Shown one piece after another: positions 26,460 through 34,878 of a stretch of DNA of 64,000 nt. The notes beneath the pieces were generated by a model that ran no database searches, was not told the DNA's origin, and worked only from the letters and a program-made list of their open reading frames with translations. Within the stretch, counting starts at the first letter, position 1, and each line of letters opens with the position of its first letter. Source of the stretch: CAYLKK01 sp964412505 (GTDB lineage Bacteria; Pseudomonadota; Alphaproteobacteria; UBA3830; CAYLKK01); assembly GCA_964412505.1 (NCBI GenBank), contig CAYPOM010000001.1, positions 96,121-160,120 on the forward strand, given 5' to 3'. The position numbers and the translations under genes are program-made.

Positions 26460-27880
26460 ATGCATGACATTATAAAAATAAAAAATTTCGATTTATCATT
26501 TCCAAATAAAATATGTTTTGAAAATTTTTCGACCGAAGTCGCATTCGGTGATCGCATTGCTGTTATCGGAAAAAACGGCAGTGGAAAAACGACTCTGCTG
26601 AAAATGATCGCAGATCAAAATCAAAATATTTCGCAGGCTTACGTTCCGCAAATTATCGAAAATTTCGACTCGTTCAGCGGAGGCGAACGTTTCAACAAAA
26701 GTTTATCAGCTGCTTTAAGCAAAAATCCGTCAATTCTGCTGCTCGATGAACCGACAAATCATTTGGATCTCGACAATCGAAAAAGTTTGATGCGTATGTT
26801 AAATTCCTATTACGGAACTTTGATTGTCGTCACGCATGATGAAGAGCTTTTGCAAAAATGCTGCGATATTTTATGGTACATCGATAATGAAAAAGTCACG
26901 ATTTTTCGAGGAAAATACAATGACTACATGAGAGCGCGTCAAACGCAATATCAATCTGTTTCGCATCAAATGCATTTGCTTGAGCGCGAAAAAAAATCTA
27001 TGCATGAAAAATTGATGAAAGAACAAGAGAGAGCCGCAAAAAGCAAAGCGTCCGGAAAGAAAAAAATCGCCGATAAAAAATGGATAAAATCTGTTGCAGA
27101 TCAAAAAACTATGAAAGCAGAAAAATCGCAGGGAAAAAATTTAAAAAATCTCGATGCGAAAAAACAAAAATTATCTGAACATTTGAACGAAATGCGCATG
27201 CCCGAAATTATTGTGCCGAAATTTCATCTACCTTTTCAGAACGTCAGAGACGAAATGATCATTGCAATAAATGATGGCGCAATCGGATATTCTGCTGAAA
27301 ATTTTATCGCATCAAATATAAATTTTTCGGTTATGTCTCATGAACATGTTGCGATCATCGGGAAAAATGGAAGTGGGAAAACGACTTTGCTTCGAGCGAT
27401 TATGAATGATCCGTCTGTTATAAAGAAAGGCGATTGGAATATTCCGAAATTATCTGAAATCGGTTATTTAGATCAACATTATAAAAATTTAGATTCCGAA
27501 AAATCCGCACTTGAAATCATTTCCGAAACAAATCCATCGTGGAGTCATGCAGAAATACGAAAACACCTGAATGATTTTCTGTTCAGAAAAAATGAAGAAG
27601 TGAATTGCACCGAAAAGAATCTTTCCGGAGGCGAAAAAGCGCGATTATCTCTGGCACAAATCGCTGCGAGAATTCCAAGCTGCTGATTCTTGATGAAATA
27701 ACCAACAACATCGATCTGGAAACCAAAAATCATCTCATAGAAATTTTGCGAGAATATCCCGCAGCCATGATTATCGTTTCGCATGATCAAACATTTTTGG
27801 AGAAAATAAAAATCGACCAAAATTCAGATTTTCCCCAAATCTCTTACTCTCAAAATCGACAATTTTTGTTGAAATTTTAG
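26460..27880 (+). pseudogene. ABC-F ATPase gene with one frameshift
   Basis: The first 408 codons hold two ATPase cassettes: Walker A GKNGSGKTTLL near residues 37 and 298, signature FSGGERFNKS and LSGGEKARLS, Walker B ILLLDEPTNHLDL. A lysine-rich linker lies between them at about 165-240. This is the layout of ABC-F ribosome-protection or translation factors, without membrane segments. Near 27670 the frame shifts by one, and the rest (LLILDEITNNIDL, MIIVSHDQTFLEKIKI) continues to 27880 in another frame, so the second Walker B is cut off. GAGG precedes the ATG. A sequencing error cannot be excluded. Confidence 0.8.
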
Positions 27881-27931
27881 ATGGTGCTGAAAAGAGGAAT
27901 CGAACCTCCGACCTACTGATTACGAATCAGC
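27880..27931 (-). repeat. 52-bp att-like repeat, copy 2 (partial tRNA-Thr)
   Basis: The reverse complement is identical to 15981-16032, running from the tRNA-Thr(CGT) anticodon stem to CCA plus TC. The acceptor 5' strand and D arm are missing, so it is not a functional tRNA. It lies 210 bases before a tyrosine recombinase gene and looks like the displaced half-site left when an element inserted into a tRNA gene. Confidence 0.8.
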
Positions 27932-28044
27932 TGTCACAACCTTTACTATTAATTTACGATAACGCCTAAGGACTTGGAATTTCAACGCAAAAATTAATCT
28001 GCGTTTAGATATGTGTTTATATATATAGCTCCCCGCTTATGGAA

Positions 28045-28077
28045 ATTTAGCACTAATTTAGCACTAATTTAGCACTA
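28045..28077. repeat. Three tandem 11-bp repeats before the integrase gene
   Basis: ATTTAGCACTA occurs three times without spacer between the att-like site and the integrase start. The 11-bp period is about one helical turn. This suits arm-type binding sites for the recombinase or a regulator of its gene. Confidence 0.5.
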
Positions 28078-28140
28078 AAATGCTGCTTTGCTTTATAACT
28101 GCGATTATAATAAACAATATATAACAATGGGCAACTGATT

Positions 28141-29316
28141 ATGGCAACGGATGTCACATGTAGAACAAAAGGAATTTTTTACAGAGAACATGACACAAGA
28201 AAACATGGCAGACAAAAAGATCGTTACTATGCTATACGATATACTACAGACAAAAAACCTGAAGAAGAAGGATTAGGTTTGGCTAGTGAAGGATGGACTG
28301 AAGTTAAGGTAAGTGAAATTCTAACAGGAATTAAAGCGAATATTCGTCTCGGCAAACATCCACAATCTTTAAAAGAGATGCGTGAGATTAACCAAAAAGC
28401 GGTAGCTGAAGAAAAGCAAGAAGCCATAGAGAACGGTAGTGGAGTTTTATTTAGTGATGTTTTTAATAAATACATAGAGCAAGTTAAAATAGATACACTG
28501 AAGAAAACATACGAAGCTCGGCAGGACAGGTACCGCATATATATAGAGCCATTTATACAGAATAAAACAATGTCTGAAATAAAAAAGCAAGATATAGAAG
28601 ACATAAAAATGAATATGCTCAAGAAGAACAGAGCTGATGACACAATCAAGAAGACGATAGCGATTGTATCACAGGTATATAAGTATGCTATGGAGCATGA
28701 AATCTATATTGGAGCAAATCCTGCCGATAACGTGAAAGTGAAGTGCAAAGATAATAGAAGAACGAGGTTCTTAACTCATGAAGAAGCTAGATTGCTATTA
28801 GATGAATTTAAATTACATAGCGAACAAGTTTATGATATTGCTTGCATGGCGTTGTATACAGGCCTTAGAGCAGGGGAAATAAGAAACATGACATGGGAAT
28901 GTATACAGTGGAATGCGAATAAACTATGCGCTAAATGGAGAAAAAATGGGGAGAATGATTTAATTCCTATGCGCCCAGAATTAAGATCAATGTTAGAAAA
29001 AAGATACGCTAAAAGAGACAAACAATCTATATATATTTTTATAGCAAATGATGGGAATAAGCTAAGATCTATATCTAGGACATTTAGTAAATGCGTTGAA
29101 AAACTCGGACTCAACAACGGTATAACAGATGATTTGAATAAAGTCGTTTTTCATACATTGCGTCACACTTATGCTAGTTGGTTAGTTATGAACGGCGTTG
29201 ATTTGTATACGACTCAAAAGCTCATGGGGCATAAATCCAATCAAATGACTCAAAGGTATTCTCACTTAGCACCAGGTCATTTAGAAAAAGCCATAAGTAA
29301 ATTGCCTACGATTTAA
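28141..29316 (+). CDS. Tyrosine recombinase (phage-type integrase)
   Basis: This 391-residue integrase has an N-terminal DUF4102-like arm-binding part, a core-binding domain (about 100-190, FSDVFNKYIEQVKIDTLKKT) and a catalytic domain. The catalytic domain shows the first Arg in YTGLRAGEIRNM, HTLRHTYASWL holding the His-x-x-Arg, GHKSNQMTQRYSHL with a His and the nucleophilic Tyr, and an intact C-terminus. Enzymes of this type insert islands into tRNA genes. The adjacent tRNA-Thr half-site and three 11-bp repeats fit that role. It appears full length although the surrounding region is decayed. Confidence 0.92.
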   Translation: MATDVTCRTKGIFYREHDTRKHGRQKDRYYAIRYTTDKKPEEEGLGLASEGWTEVKVSEILTGIKANIRLGKHPQSLKEMREINQKAVAEEKQEAIENGSGVLFSDVFNKYIEQVKIDTLKKTYEARQDRYRIYIEPFIQNKTMSEIKKQDIEDIKMNMLKKNRADDTIKKTIAIVSQVYKYAMEHEIYIGANPADNVKVKCKDNRRTRFLTHEEARLLLDEFKLHSEQVYDIACMALYTGLRAGEIRNMTWECIQWNANKLCAKWRKNGENDLIPMRPELRSMLEKRYAKRDKQSIYIFIANDGNKLRSISRTFSKCVEKLGLNNGITDDLNKVVFHTLRHTYASWLVMNGVDLYTTQKLMGHKSNQMTQRYSHLAPGHLEKAISKLPTI

Positions 29317-29382
29317 ATTAATAAGTATATCTTAATATTCCAGTAGTATAATTAAGTAAATTTACTTTACGTGAAAGATATA

Positions 29383-30360
29383 ATGAAAAATTTTCTAAGA
29401 AAAATACTATTACTGTTTGTATTAGGGGTCCTAAGCCAACCGTGTGTCGAAAATACATGCTCTGGGATGAGGGTTTATGAGGCAAAGCAAGCAAAAACTA
29501 CAAATATTTTTGAATTAAGCGCGCATGGATTATATACCGGACGAGCTTTTAAAAGTGTAGAAGATTGGAATAAAGTCTCCTTTAAAGAAGCTCTTTTAGA
29601 AATTTTCCCATACATTGCGCCATTATACGCTTTCGGTCATACAAAATTTTCTGAGAGATATAAGATTATATATGATACGATAATTTCGAAGTTTGGTAAT
29701 ATTACTAATTTCGTAGAAGAGATAGAAAAACAAAGGGAACTTGCTGTAGCGCATCATTGTGACCACATAGCAATCGCTCGTGTAATTGTACATCTCAATT
29801 CTCCAAATTTGTGCTATGTGTACCCAATACCGTATTTATTTGTTTCAGGGAATACACTATCTAATACAAAAAAATATGGTTTTAAGGAAATGATTAAGCA
29901 CACTAGGATAGAGAATCCTAATATAATTTTTAAAGTGATAGATGATTTTGGAATAAATAGTTTTAATGGAGACCAAAATTTTAATCATTCAGAAAGAGCT
30001 ATTGGGTTATGTCTGTTGTATGATGACGTATTTAATATAGAAAATTTCCTTAGCTTTCATGATTTGAAAAATATAGATGCAATAACTGTTCAAATAAAAA
30101 CTATATATGAAATGTGTACTTCATGCAGAGATTTTTGGGAAGGCACAGCATACACAACATTTATACCCGCAGGCGACACAAATAGCATGAAGTTTTCATC
30201 TGAAACACTAACCGAAAAGCAAAAAGCGTGTAACTATAAAAAACCAGAAGAATTTAAAATTGTAAAGTTATTGCAAGATAAAATTAAATCACGTGGTTGT
30301 AGTGCAAAATTAAATGTGTTATTTTCAAAACAAGAAGATGTTTTTGCAATTGGAGATTAA
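29383..30360 (+). CDS. Exported protein with deaminase-like zinc motif
   Basis: The ATG at 29383 begins a clear signal peptide (MKNFLRKILLLFVLGVLSQP); a GTG four codons earlier is possible. Of 325 residues, the C-terminal part contains NHSERAIGLCLL (His202, Glu204) and YEMCTSCRDF (Cys245, Cys248). This is the HxE...CxxC zinc and proton-shuttle pattern of the cytidine-deaminase superfamily, with helix and strand content in between that fits. Many bacterial toxin deaminases share this layout. The assignment rests on motif spacing only. It sits just downstream of the integrase and 5 bases before another exported protein. Confidence 0.5.
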   Translation: MKNFLRKILLLFVLGVLSQPCVENTCSGMRVYEAKQAKTTNIFELSAHGLYTGRAFKSVEDWNKVSFKEALLEIFPYIAPLYAFGHTKFSERYKIIYDTIISKFGNITNFVEEIEKQRELAVAHHCDHIAIARVIVHLNSPNLCYVYPIPYLFVSGNTLSNTKKYGFKEMIKHTRIENPNIIFKVIDDFGINSFNGDQNFNHSERAIGLCLLYDDVFNIENFLSFHDLKNIDAITVQIKTIYEMCTSCRDFWEGTAYTTFIPAGDTNSMKFSSETLTEKQKACNYKKPEEFKIVKLLQDKIKSRGCSAKLNVLFSKQEDVFAIGD

Positions 30361-30364
30361 GTAT

Positions 30365-31072
30365 ATGCAGATTAAATTTTTAAGAGTTGTTTTATTAATT
30401 TTATTTTTGTTAGATTGTGGTGTCGGATGTGAATGTATTTCTATGAGACCAGACTCGCTAAGAAGTGTTCAACTTGCTATAGTACATTGTGATATTAGAA
30501 AAATGAATAAAGAATATGTAGGTGTTAATATAAAAAGTTTCGAAGAGATTTCTAACGATATATCTGCAATTTCTCCATGCGCACAAGTAATTCTAGGTAT
30601 ATACTATTTAGAAGACGGTAAAATAGAGGAAGCGACAAAACTTTTAGCGTCTGGCTGCGATGATAAATATGAAGGATATTATTACGCACTTCAATATTTA
30701 GATAACTCAAGCATTGAGGAAGAGGGACTTGCTGACTATTCGGAAAACAATGCCACTCGGCTTCTTGAATATTTATTGTCGAGTTATCAATCAAAAACCG
30801 ATTCTTCTGAAGAAATATATAGAAGTTTGATAGAAGAACCTAAATCTGATATGACAGGATCTAAGAAACATAATGAAAAGCCTCCACGAAAGATAAACCG
30901 TTTAGAAAAAGAGGATAAAGAATATAAAAAGTTGGGAAAAGAAGACCAAACCTTACTCCAAAATACGGGAAAAAAATCACGAAAAAAAGGTAAGATTCAG
31001 AAAAAAATGGTAAAGCCAAAACTCAAAGATTCTGCCGCAGATGAACCTATGGAAATAATTTGCGAGAATTGA
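30365..31072 (+). CDS. Exported protein of unknown function next to the deaminase-like gene
   Basis: I place the start at the ATG at 30365, which gives a signal peptide (MQIKFLRVVLLILFLLDCG); a longer frame would bury it. The 235-residue protein has a cysteine after GVG that might be lipidated. A short Sel1/TPR-like helical part follows (VILGIYYLEDGKIEEATKLL, YEGYYYALQYLD), and then a strongly basic tail (KKSRKKGKIQKKMVKPKLK). It follows the deaminase-like gene after 4 bases. An immunity or accessory role is possible but unproven. Confidence 0.55.
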   Translation: MQIKFLRVVLLILFLLDCGVGCECISMRPDSLRSVQLAIVHCDIRKMNKEYVGVNIKSFEEISNDISAISPCAQVILGIYYLEDGKIEEATKLLASGCDDKYEGYYYALQYLDNSSIEEEGLADYSENNATRLLEYLLSSYQSKTDSSEEIYRSLIEEPKSDMTGSKKHNEKPPRKINRLEKEDKEYKKLGKEDQTLLQNTGKKSRKKGKIQKKMVKPKLKDSAADEPMEIICEN

Positions 31073-31111
31073 TCCAGTTTTAAGTAATAATTCAGTTCGT
31101 TTGCGCTTTTG

Positions 31112-31165
31112 CTTGGAATCTGACTAAACGGCATTATGCTTTGTCGTTAAAGTTTAGATTCCAAG
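31112..31165. repeat. Inverted repeat with 10-bp arms
   Basis: CTTGGAATCT at 31112-31121 and AGATTCCAAG at 31156-31165 are perfect complements, with partial further pairing (AACG...CGTT) towards the 34-bp centre. It lies between an exported-protein gene and an exoprotein fragment of the opposite strand and could be a bidirectional RNA hairpin or a small palindromic element. No T run follows. Confidence 0.4.
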
Positions 31166-31629
31166 TACAGTTAAGAATAAAAGTTTTACAGCACATTTTA
31201 ATTATATTTTTTGAGAATCGATTCACTTACTCACTTTCAAATACTCATCAAAGCCCTCAGGTTGGCCTTCTGGAAATAAAATTTCTCTAATTAAATCTGC
31301 GCCTTTGCCTCTACAGTTTCCTATTGCATACTTAGCTGCTGCTCCAACAAGTTCACCACCAATTTGCGCTCCAATTGCAGCTGCTGTTGCATCTTTAGCC
31401 ATATCCTGCGCTACTAAATTTGTATACTCAAGTGCAGAGATTTTTCCAGCTTTGAATTTCTGATAATTTTCAACGCCACCTGGTGTGACCAACTCAGCGT
31501 CAAACTCTACAGCAGATTCTACTACTGCTTTCACAAAATTCTGTGCAATTCCAAAGTAATCCAATTCACTGACAGGACTTCCAGGTCTTAAAAAAGTCGG
31601 AGACTGAACCCTCTCAAACTCACGGTATG

Positions 31630-31866
31630 GAGCTATGTCTTCATAGTAAATTTCGTCTAATAATTGTCTAGCTTCTTGCTCATGAATCGTGTAATCTGGT
31701 TCTTTAATGGCCTGGCTATCAGGCGTTTTTGGATCAGCATCAGTAGCTATTACTGACTTCTTTTCTTCCTTATGTTCTTGAACTACCTCAACATGTTCTG
31801 CGTCTATTATAATGTCATGATGATGAGGTTTATGGATTTCCTCCCAGTTCTCCTTTATCTCCTGAA
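31630..31866 (-). repeat. 237-bp direct repeat, copy 1
   Basis: This segment of the exoprotein fragment is repeated at 32989-33225 with about five mismatches. The two copies are 1359 bp apart in the same orientation and flank the HEPN/MNT pair, so recombination between them would delete it. Confidence 0.85.
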
Positions 31867-32009
31867 TCCCAGCCATTATGGTGCCTATGGAGCTAATAGG
31901 GGCAGTATCTCGTACCTTTAAATGTTCTTGATTTTCAAGCTCTGGTTTGATCTCAATTTTTTCACCGATTTCTATGTGATTTTTTTTGACATATATGCCG
32001 GATTGCGAA

Positions 32010-32085
32010 GCAAACACCTAGCGCGCAAATGCGCCTCGCGCCAGGCGATCTACACGAATAATCTTCACGCGCAGAACTCGATGAA
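32010..32085. repeat. GC-rich insertion of about 75 bp within exoprotein copy A
   Basis: The segment is much richer in G and C than its surroundings (GCGCGC, GCGCCTCGCGCC, CACGCGC), with short self-complementary parts. It is absent from the paralogous copy B at the equivalent place. It shifts the reading frame. It resembles a small palindromic repeat element, but no second copy is seen in this window. Boundaries are approximate. Confidence 0.5.
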
Positions 32086-32250
32086 ACTTTCCTATCAACA
32101 GGTACCGCCATCATGCCGTTTATGAGGCCATGAGTCATACCGAAGCTTAACATAGCCCCAAAATTCATACTAAATGACCTGCTATGAGAATATTGTTCAA
32201 ATCTATTCTTCAAATGCTCTTCTATCACAACACCAATTTTTCCATCTGCC

Positions 32251-32607
32251 TTATGACATAGCTATTTTATAATGAATAGTTTTGAACAAATCTTTTAGTT
32301 TTGGCAAATGATATATAACAATATTCCACACAGCCTTTTCATCTATTCCATCCAAATAATCATGAACTAATATGTTTCTAAAACCAGCTATGTCTTTCCA
32401 TGCAATCTCAGTATATGCATTTTTTAGTCCACATGAAATTTTTTGTGTCGACTCAGCTAAAATCTGAAGATTCCTAATAACAGCATCATATAACATCGCA
32501 TTTACACAAAACTCTGAATAATCACAGCCAGAAATATATGTTTCAATTTTCTCAATGCTTTCTATTACATGATTTACATACAACAAATCTCGATTTTCGT
32601 TCGTCAT
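32251..32607 (-). CDS. hepT: HEPN-domain ribonuclease toxin (HepT-like)
   Basis: This 118-residue DUF86 HEPN protein has the RxxxxH catalytic motif in FRNILVHDYLDG near residue 80. HepT toxins cleave RNA and are neutralised by an MNT-fold partner that AMPylates the conserved tyrosine of the RxxxxHxY motif; the Tyr is present here (HDY). Its start overlaps the mntA stop (ATGA). The frame is intact and lies between two duplicated exoprotein tails. Confidence 0.85.
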   Translation of the reverse strand: MTNENRDLLYVNHVIESIEKIETYISGCDYSEFCVNAMLYDAVIRNLQILAESTQKISCGLKNAYTEIAWKDIAGFRNILVHDYLDGIDEKAVWNIVIYHLPKLKDLFKTIHYKIAMS

Positions 32608-32936
32608 AAAGGCTGTGCTTCTCTTAAAACATGCTCAGATATACTACCGTGAAGTTTGTTTTCGAATGCTATATCTACCCTTTTATTTAAGAGTTCTTCT
32701 GTTTTCCACTTAAATCGACCGACATCGAGTAAACTAGCGTCTTTCTTTATAGAAATTAAAAAATCAACATCACTATCTTCCGTAGCATCTCCACGAACAG
32801 TCGAACCAAAAATCTTTACGCTTAGCACTCCACAGTCTTGTGCAGTTTGCATAATTTGATCACGAAATAGCCTTAATTCAGCGACATTCATAGCATGGTC
32901 CACTAAAAAATCACATAAACATAGTAACATTATCAA
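32604..32936 (-). CDS. mntA: MNT-type nucleotidyltransferase antitoxin
   Basis: This minimal nucleotidyltransferase of up to 110 residues has the GSTVRGDATEDSDVDFLI motif (GSx10DxD) that binds ATP and metal, then KRVDIAFEN with the third acid. The start could be ATG 32936 or ATG 32891 (MNVAELRLFRD), the latter giving a more usual length of 95. It forms an antitoxin-toxin pair with the HEPN gene, which it precedes. Confidence 0.85.
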   Translation of the reverse strand: MIMLLCLCDFLVDHAMNVAELRLFRDQIMQTAQDCGVLSVKIFGSTVRGDATEDSDVDFLISIKKDASLLDVGRFKWKTEELLNKRVDIAFENKLHGSISEHVLREAQPL

Positions 32937-33554
32937 TCAGAATTTTCTACTTCTTCTCCTAATCTCAAATATTCTTCTTCATGGTATTGAGCTATGTCTT
33001 CATAGTAAATTTCGTCTAATAATTGTCTAGCTTCTTGCTCATGAATCGTGTAATCTGGTTCTTTAATGGCCTGGCTATCAGGCGTTTTTGGATCAGCATC
33101 AGTAGCTATTACTGACTTCTTTTCTTCCTTATGTTCTTGAACTACCTCAACAGGTTCTGCGTCTATTATAATGTCATGATGATGAGGTTTCTGGATAGCC
33201 TCCCAGTTCTCCTGTATCTCCTGAACACCAGAGGCTATACCACCAATTGAGTTGATTGTTGAAGTATCAAATACTGAGATTTTTTCTTCGTTTCTTAGGG
33301 GTGGTGTGATCTCAATAACATTACCAATTTTTACGGTCTTATCTCTGGCATATATACCTGATTTTGAGATGGTTTCTTCGAGCGAATAACCTTTTTCATT
33401 TCTTATAACAGGTACTGCCATCATGCCATTTGTGACTGAAGGTATATTAGCGAAATTCATCATAGCACCGAAATTCATGCCAAAACTATGTGAGTTATGC
33501 CAGTTCGTATTCGTCTCCTTGAAGTGCTCAATCACAAGGTTCCTCTCAACTTCA
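32933..33554 (-). pseudogene. Exoprotein C-terminal fragment, copy B
   Basis: Read leftward the fragment gives NLVIEHFKETNTNWHNS, HSFGMNFGAMMNFANIP, MMAVPVIRNEKGYSLEETIS, KSGIYARDKTVKIGNVIEI and then the same HHHDIIIDAE...YYEDIA segment as copy A. A different short end follows (QYHEEEYLRLGEEVENSD). Two hundred codons are open from 33535. Without the secretion domains expected at the front of such proteins it is probably a detached tail. It shares a start-like GTG with the homologous pieces, so expression cannot be ruled out. Confidence 0.55.
32989..33225 (-). repeat. 237-bp direct repeat, copy 2
   Basis: Matches 31630-31866 with about five mismatches; high identity over coding sequence suggests recent duplication or gene conversion. 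Confidence 0.85.
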
Positions 33555-33557
33555 AGG

Positions 33558-33717
33558 TTATTTTTTCTCTAACTTTCCTGTAGCTAAAAATTCATCAGCA
33601 GTATTGTATTTACTGTACTCATCGATAAATTCTATAGCTGCACCAGTGATTCCATCACCAACTATTTCATTCAATTCATCATCTACATTAATTAATTCTC
33701 CAAAAACACTCAATACA
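33558..33717 (-). pseudogene. Detached tail of another exported protein
   Basis: Read leftward the frame gives VFGELINVDDELNEIVGDG, ITGAAIEFIDEYSKYN and TADEFLATGKLEKK, followed by a stop at 33558. Its style (ITGAAIEF...) resembles the alanine-rich end of exoprotein copy A. It has no start and joins abruptly to an LRR C-terminus on the opposite strand at 33717/33718. Confidence 0.45.
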
Positions 33718-33834
33718 GATATGTTAAATGGAGAAACAGAGACAGTCGATATTGTACCTTGCGATGATCCGAGAGATCAAGTTATGGGAGAAATGGAAAA
33801 ATTGAGAAGCTTAAATCTTCCACCTAAAAAATAA
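33718..33834 (+). pseudogene. Detached C-terminus of an LRR secreted protein
   Basis: The 38 codons DMLNGETETVDIVPCDD, PRDQVMGEMEKLRSLNLPPK match the end of the LRR protein at 11251-11367 (DMLNGETKTFNI..., LNLPSKK). The similarity continues through the 3' untranslated region into the terminator. The frame left of it belongs to unrelated sequence, so this is a recombination remnant and not a gene. Confidence 0.8.
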
Positions 33835-33859
33835 TTAAATCTATGTAGACCTAAATTAT

Positions 33860-33887
33860 GCCTTCACAACACGAAGGCGTTTTTTTT
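33860..33887 (+). terminator. Terminator copied with the LRR remnant
   Basis: GCCTTC and GAAGGC pair around ACAACAC and are followed by G and eight T, matching the LRR terminator at 11393-11419 in stem, loop and distance from the stop codon. Confidence 0.85.
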
Positions 33888-34063
33888 ATGTTGTCCTATT
33901 TGCGCGTTTTACTATTTTGTTTTTATTGTTGTTAAATTATATACATTTAGTGTGGTATTTTATAATTGTCATGGGGATGAATTTCTATGCAAAATAGGCT
34001 GGCACCTTAATTTGATTTAGCAAGATAGCGGCAAGATTCACAAAATAAATATGGAGTGCAATA

Positions 34064-34789
34064 ATTGGTCGTGAATTTATCAGAGAAATAAGAATTGACC
34101 ATGCAAAAATAGAACATGGTTCTTATCTAAGTAAAATAAAATCCATTCAATCAACTAAAAAAATAACATTTGCTCCGCTTACTTTTTTCGTTGGAGAAAA
34201 TGGATCGTGAAAATCGACTCTATTGGAGGCGATCGCAGTCGGTTATGGGTTTAATCCAGAGGGCGGAAGCAGAAATTTTAATTTCTCCACAAGAGATACG
34301 CATTCTGAATTATATAAAGCATTAACGATCGTAAAAGGAACAGTCCAAGCAAAAGATGGGTTCTTTTTACGTGCAGAAAGTTTTTATAACGTAGCATCAA
34401 ATATAGATGACGTGGACGACTATGGTGAGTGGAGGTAAAAATATTTTGGAGGATCTCTGCATCAAAAATCTCACGGCGAAAGTTTTATGGCTCTTGTGCA
34501 AAACAGATTTTTGGGTAATGGGCTGTATATTTTAGACGAACCAGAGGCGGCTATTTCTCCTCAAAGAATTTTATCTCTAATTATTTTTATCCGACAACTA
34601 ATTGATAAGAATTCGCAATTTATAATTGCGTCGCACTCTCCTATTTTATTAGGGGTTCCAAATGCAAAAATCCTTTCTTTCGATGATGGGAAAATCTCCG
34701 AAATTTCATATGAAGAAACATCAAGCTATCGCATAACAAAATCATTTTTAAATAATCGTGATCAGTTCATTAAAAATCTTAGCTAATAA
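34064..34789 (+). pseudogene. AAA/ABC-type ATPase gene with two in-frame stops
   Basis: One continuous frame encodes FAPLTFFVGENGS, stop, KSTLLEAIAVGYGFNPEGGS, KDGFFLRAESFYNVASNID, a second stop near GEWR, then SHGESFMALVQNRFLGNG, LYILDEPEAAISP and FIIASHSPILLGVPNAKIL. This is the small predicted-ATPase family of COG3910 type. The first stop (TGA, 34208-34210) sits in the Walker A motif where glycine (GGA) is expected. The second is TAA at 34436. There is no plausible complete start. It lies between the LRR remnant and the ribosomal cluster. Confidence 0.8.
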
Positions 34790-34878
34790 AAAAATGTCAT
34801 GCGTTGGACTGTCTATTAATTGTTTTTTGTTTTGTGTCTTCATATGCATACTTCGACTTATTACTTTAATCTGCAGAT

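Larger units (their letters stand above)
31223..32262 (-). pseudogene. Exoprotein C-terminal fragment, copy A, disrupted by a GC-rich insert
   Basis: Read leftward, ADGKIGVVIEEHLKNRFEQY, SFSMNFGAMLSFGM and MMAVPVDRK align with copy B. A GC-rich insertion of about 75 bp then changes the frame. It resumes with SGIYVKKNHIEIGEKIEI, the segment HHHDIIIDAEHVEVVQEHKE, ATDADPKTPDSQAIKEPDY, EQEARQLLDEIYYEDIA, and a unique tail with an alanine-rich part (AAIGAQIGGELVGAAAKYA) ending EYLKVSK. The shared part followed by a different end resembles tips of large exported proteins. The long upstream part is absent, so it is likely silent. Confidence 0.6.

Noticed and set aside
27880..27931. Second tRNA-Thr gene
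   Set aside because: The 5' acceptor strand, D arm and part of the structure are missing; it is an att-like half copy.
28045..28077. Possible CRISPR array
   Set aside because: The three 11-bp units are directly adjacent without spacers and no cas genes are present.
33604..33834. A 76-codon plus-strand gene
   Set aside because: It is a chimera of antisense sequence from a minus-strand tail and the LRR C-terminus, with no ribosome site.
34208..34210. TGA read as a sense codon (recoding)
   Set aside because: TGA ends rpoH, folKP, rpsS and nrdD in this window, so it is a normal stop; the ATPase gene is simply broken.
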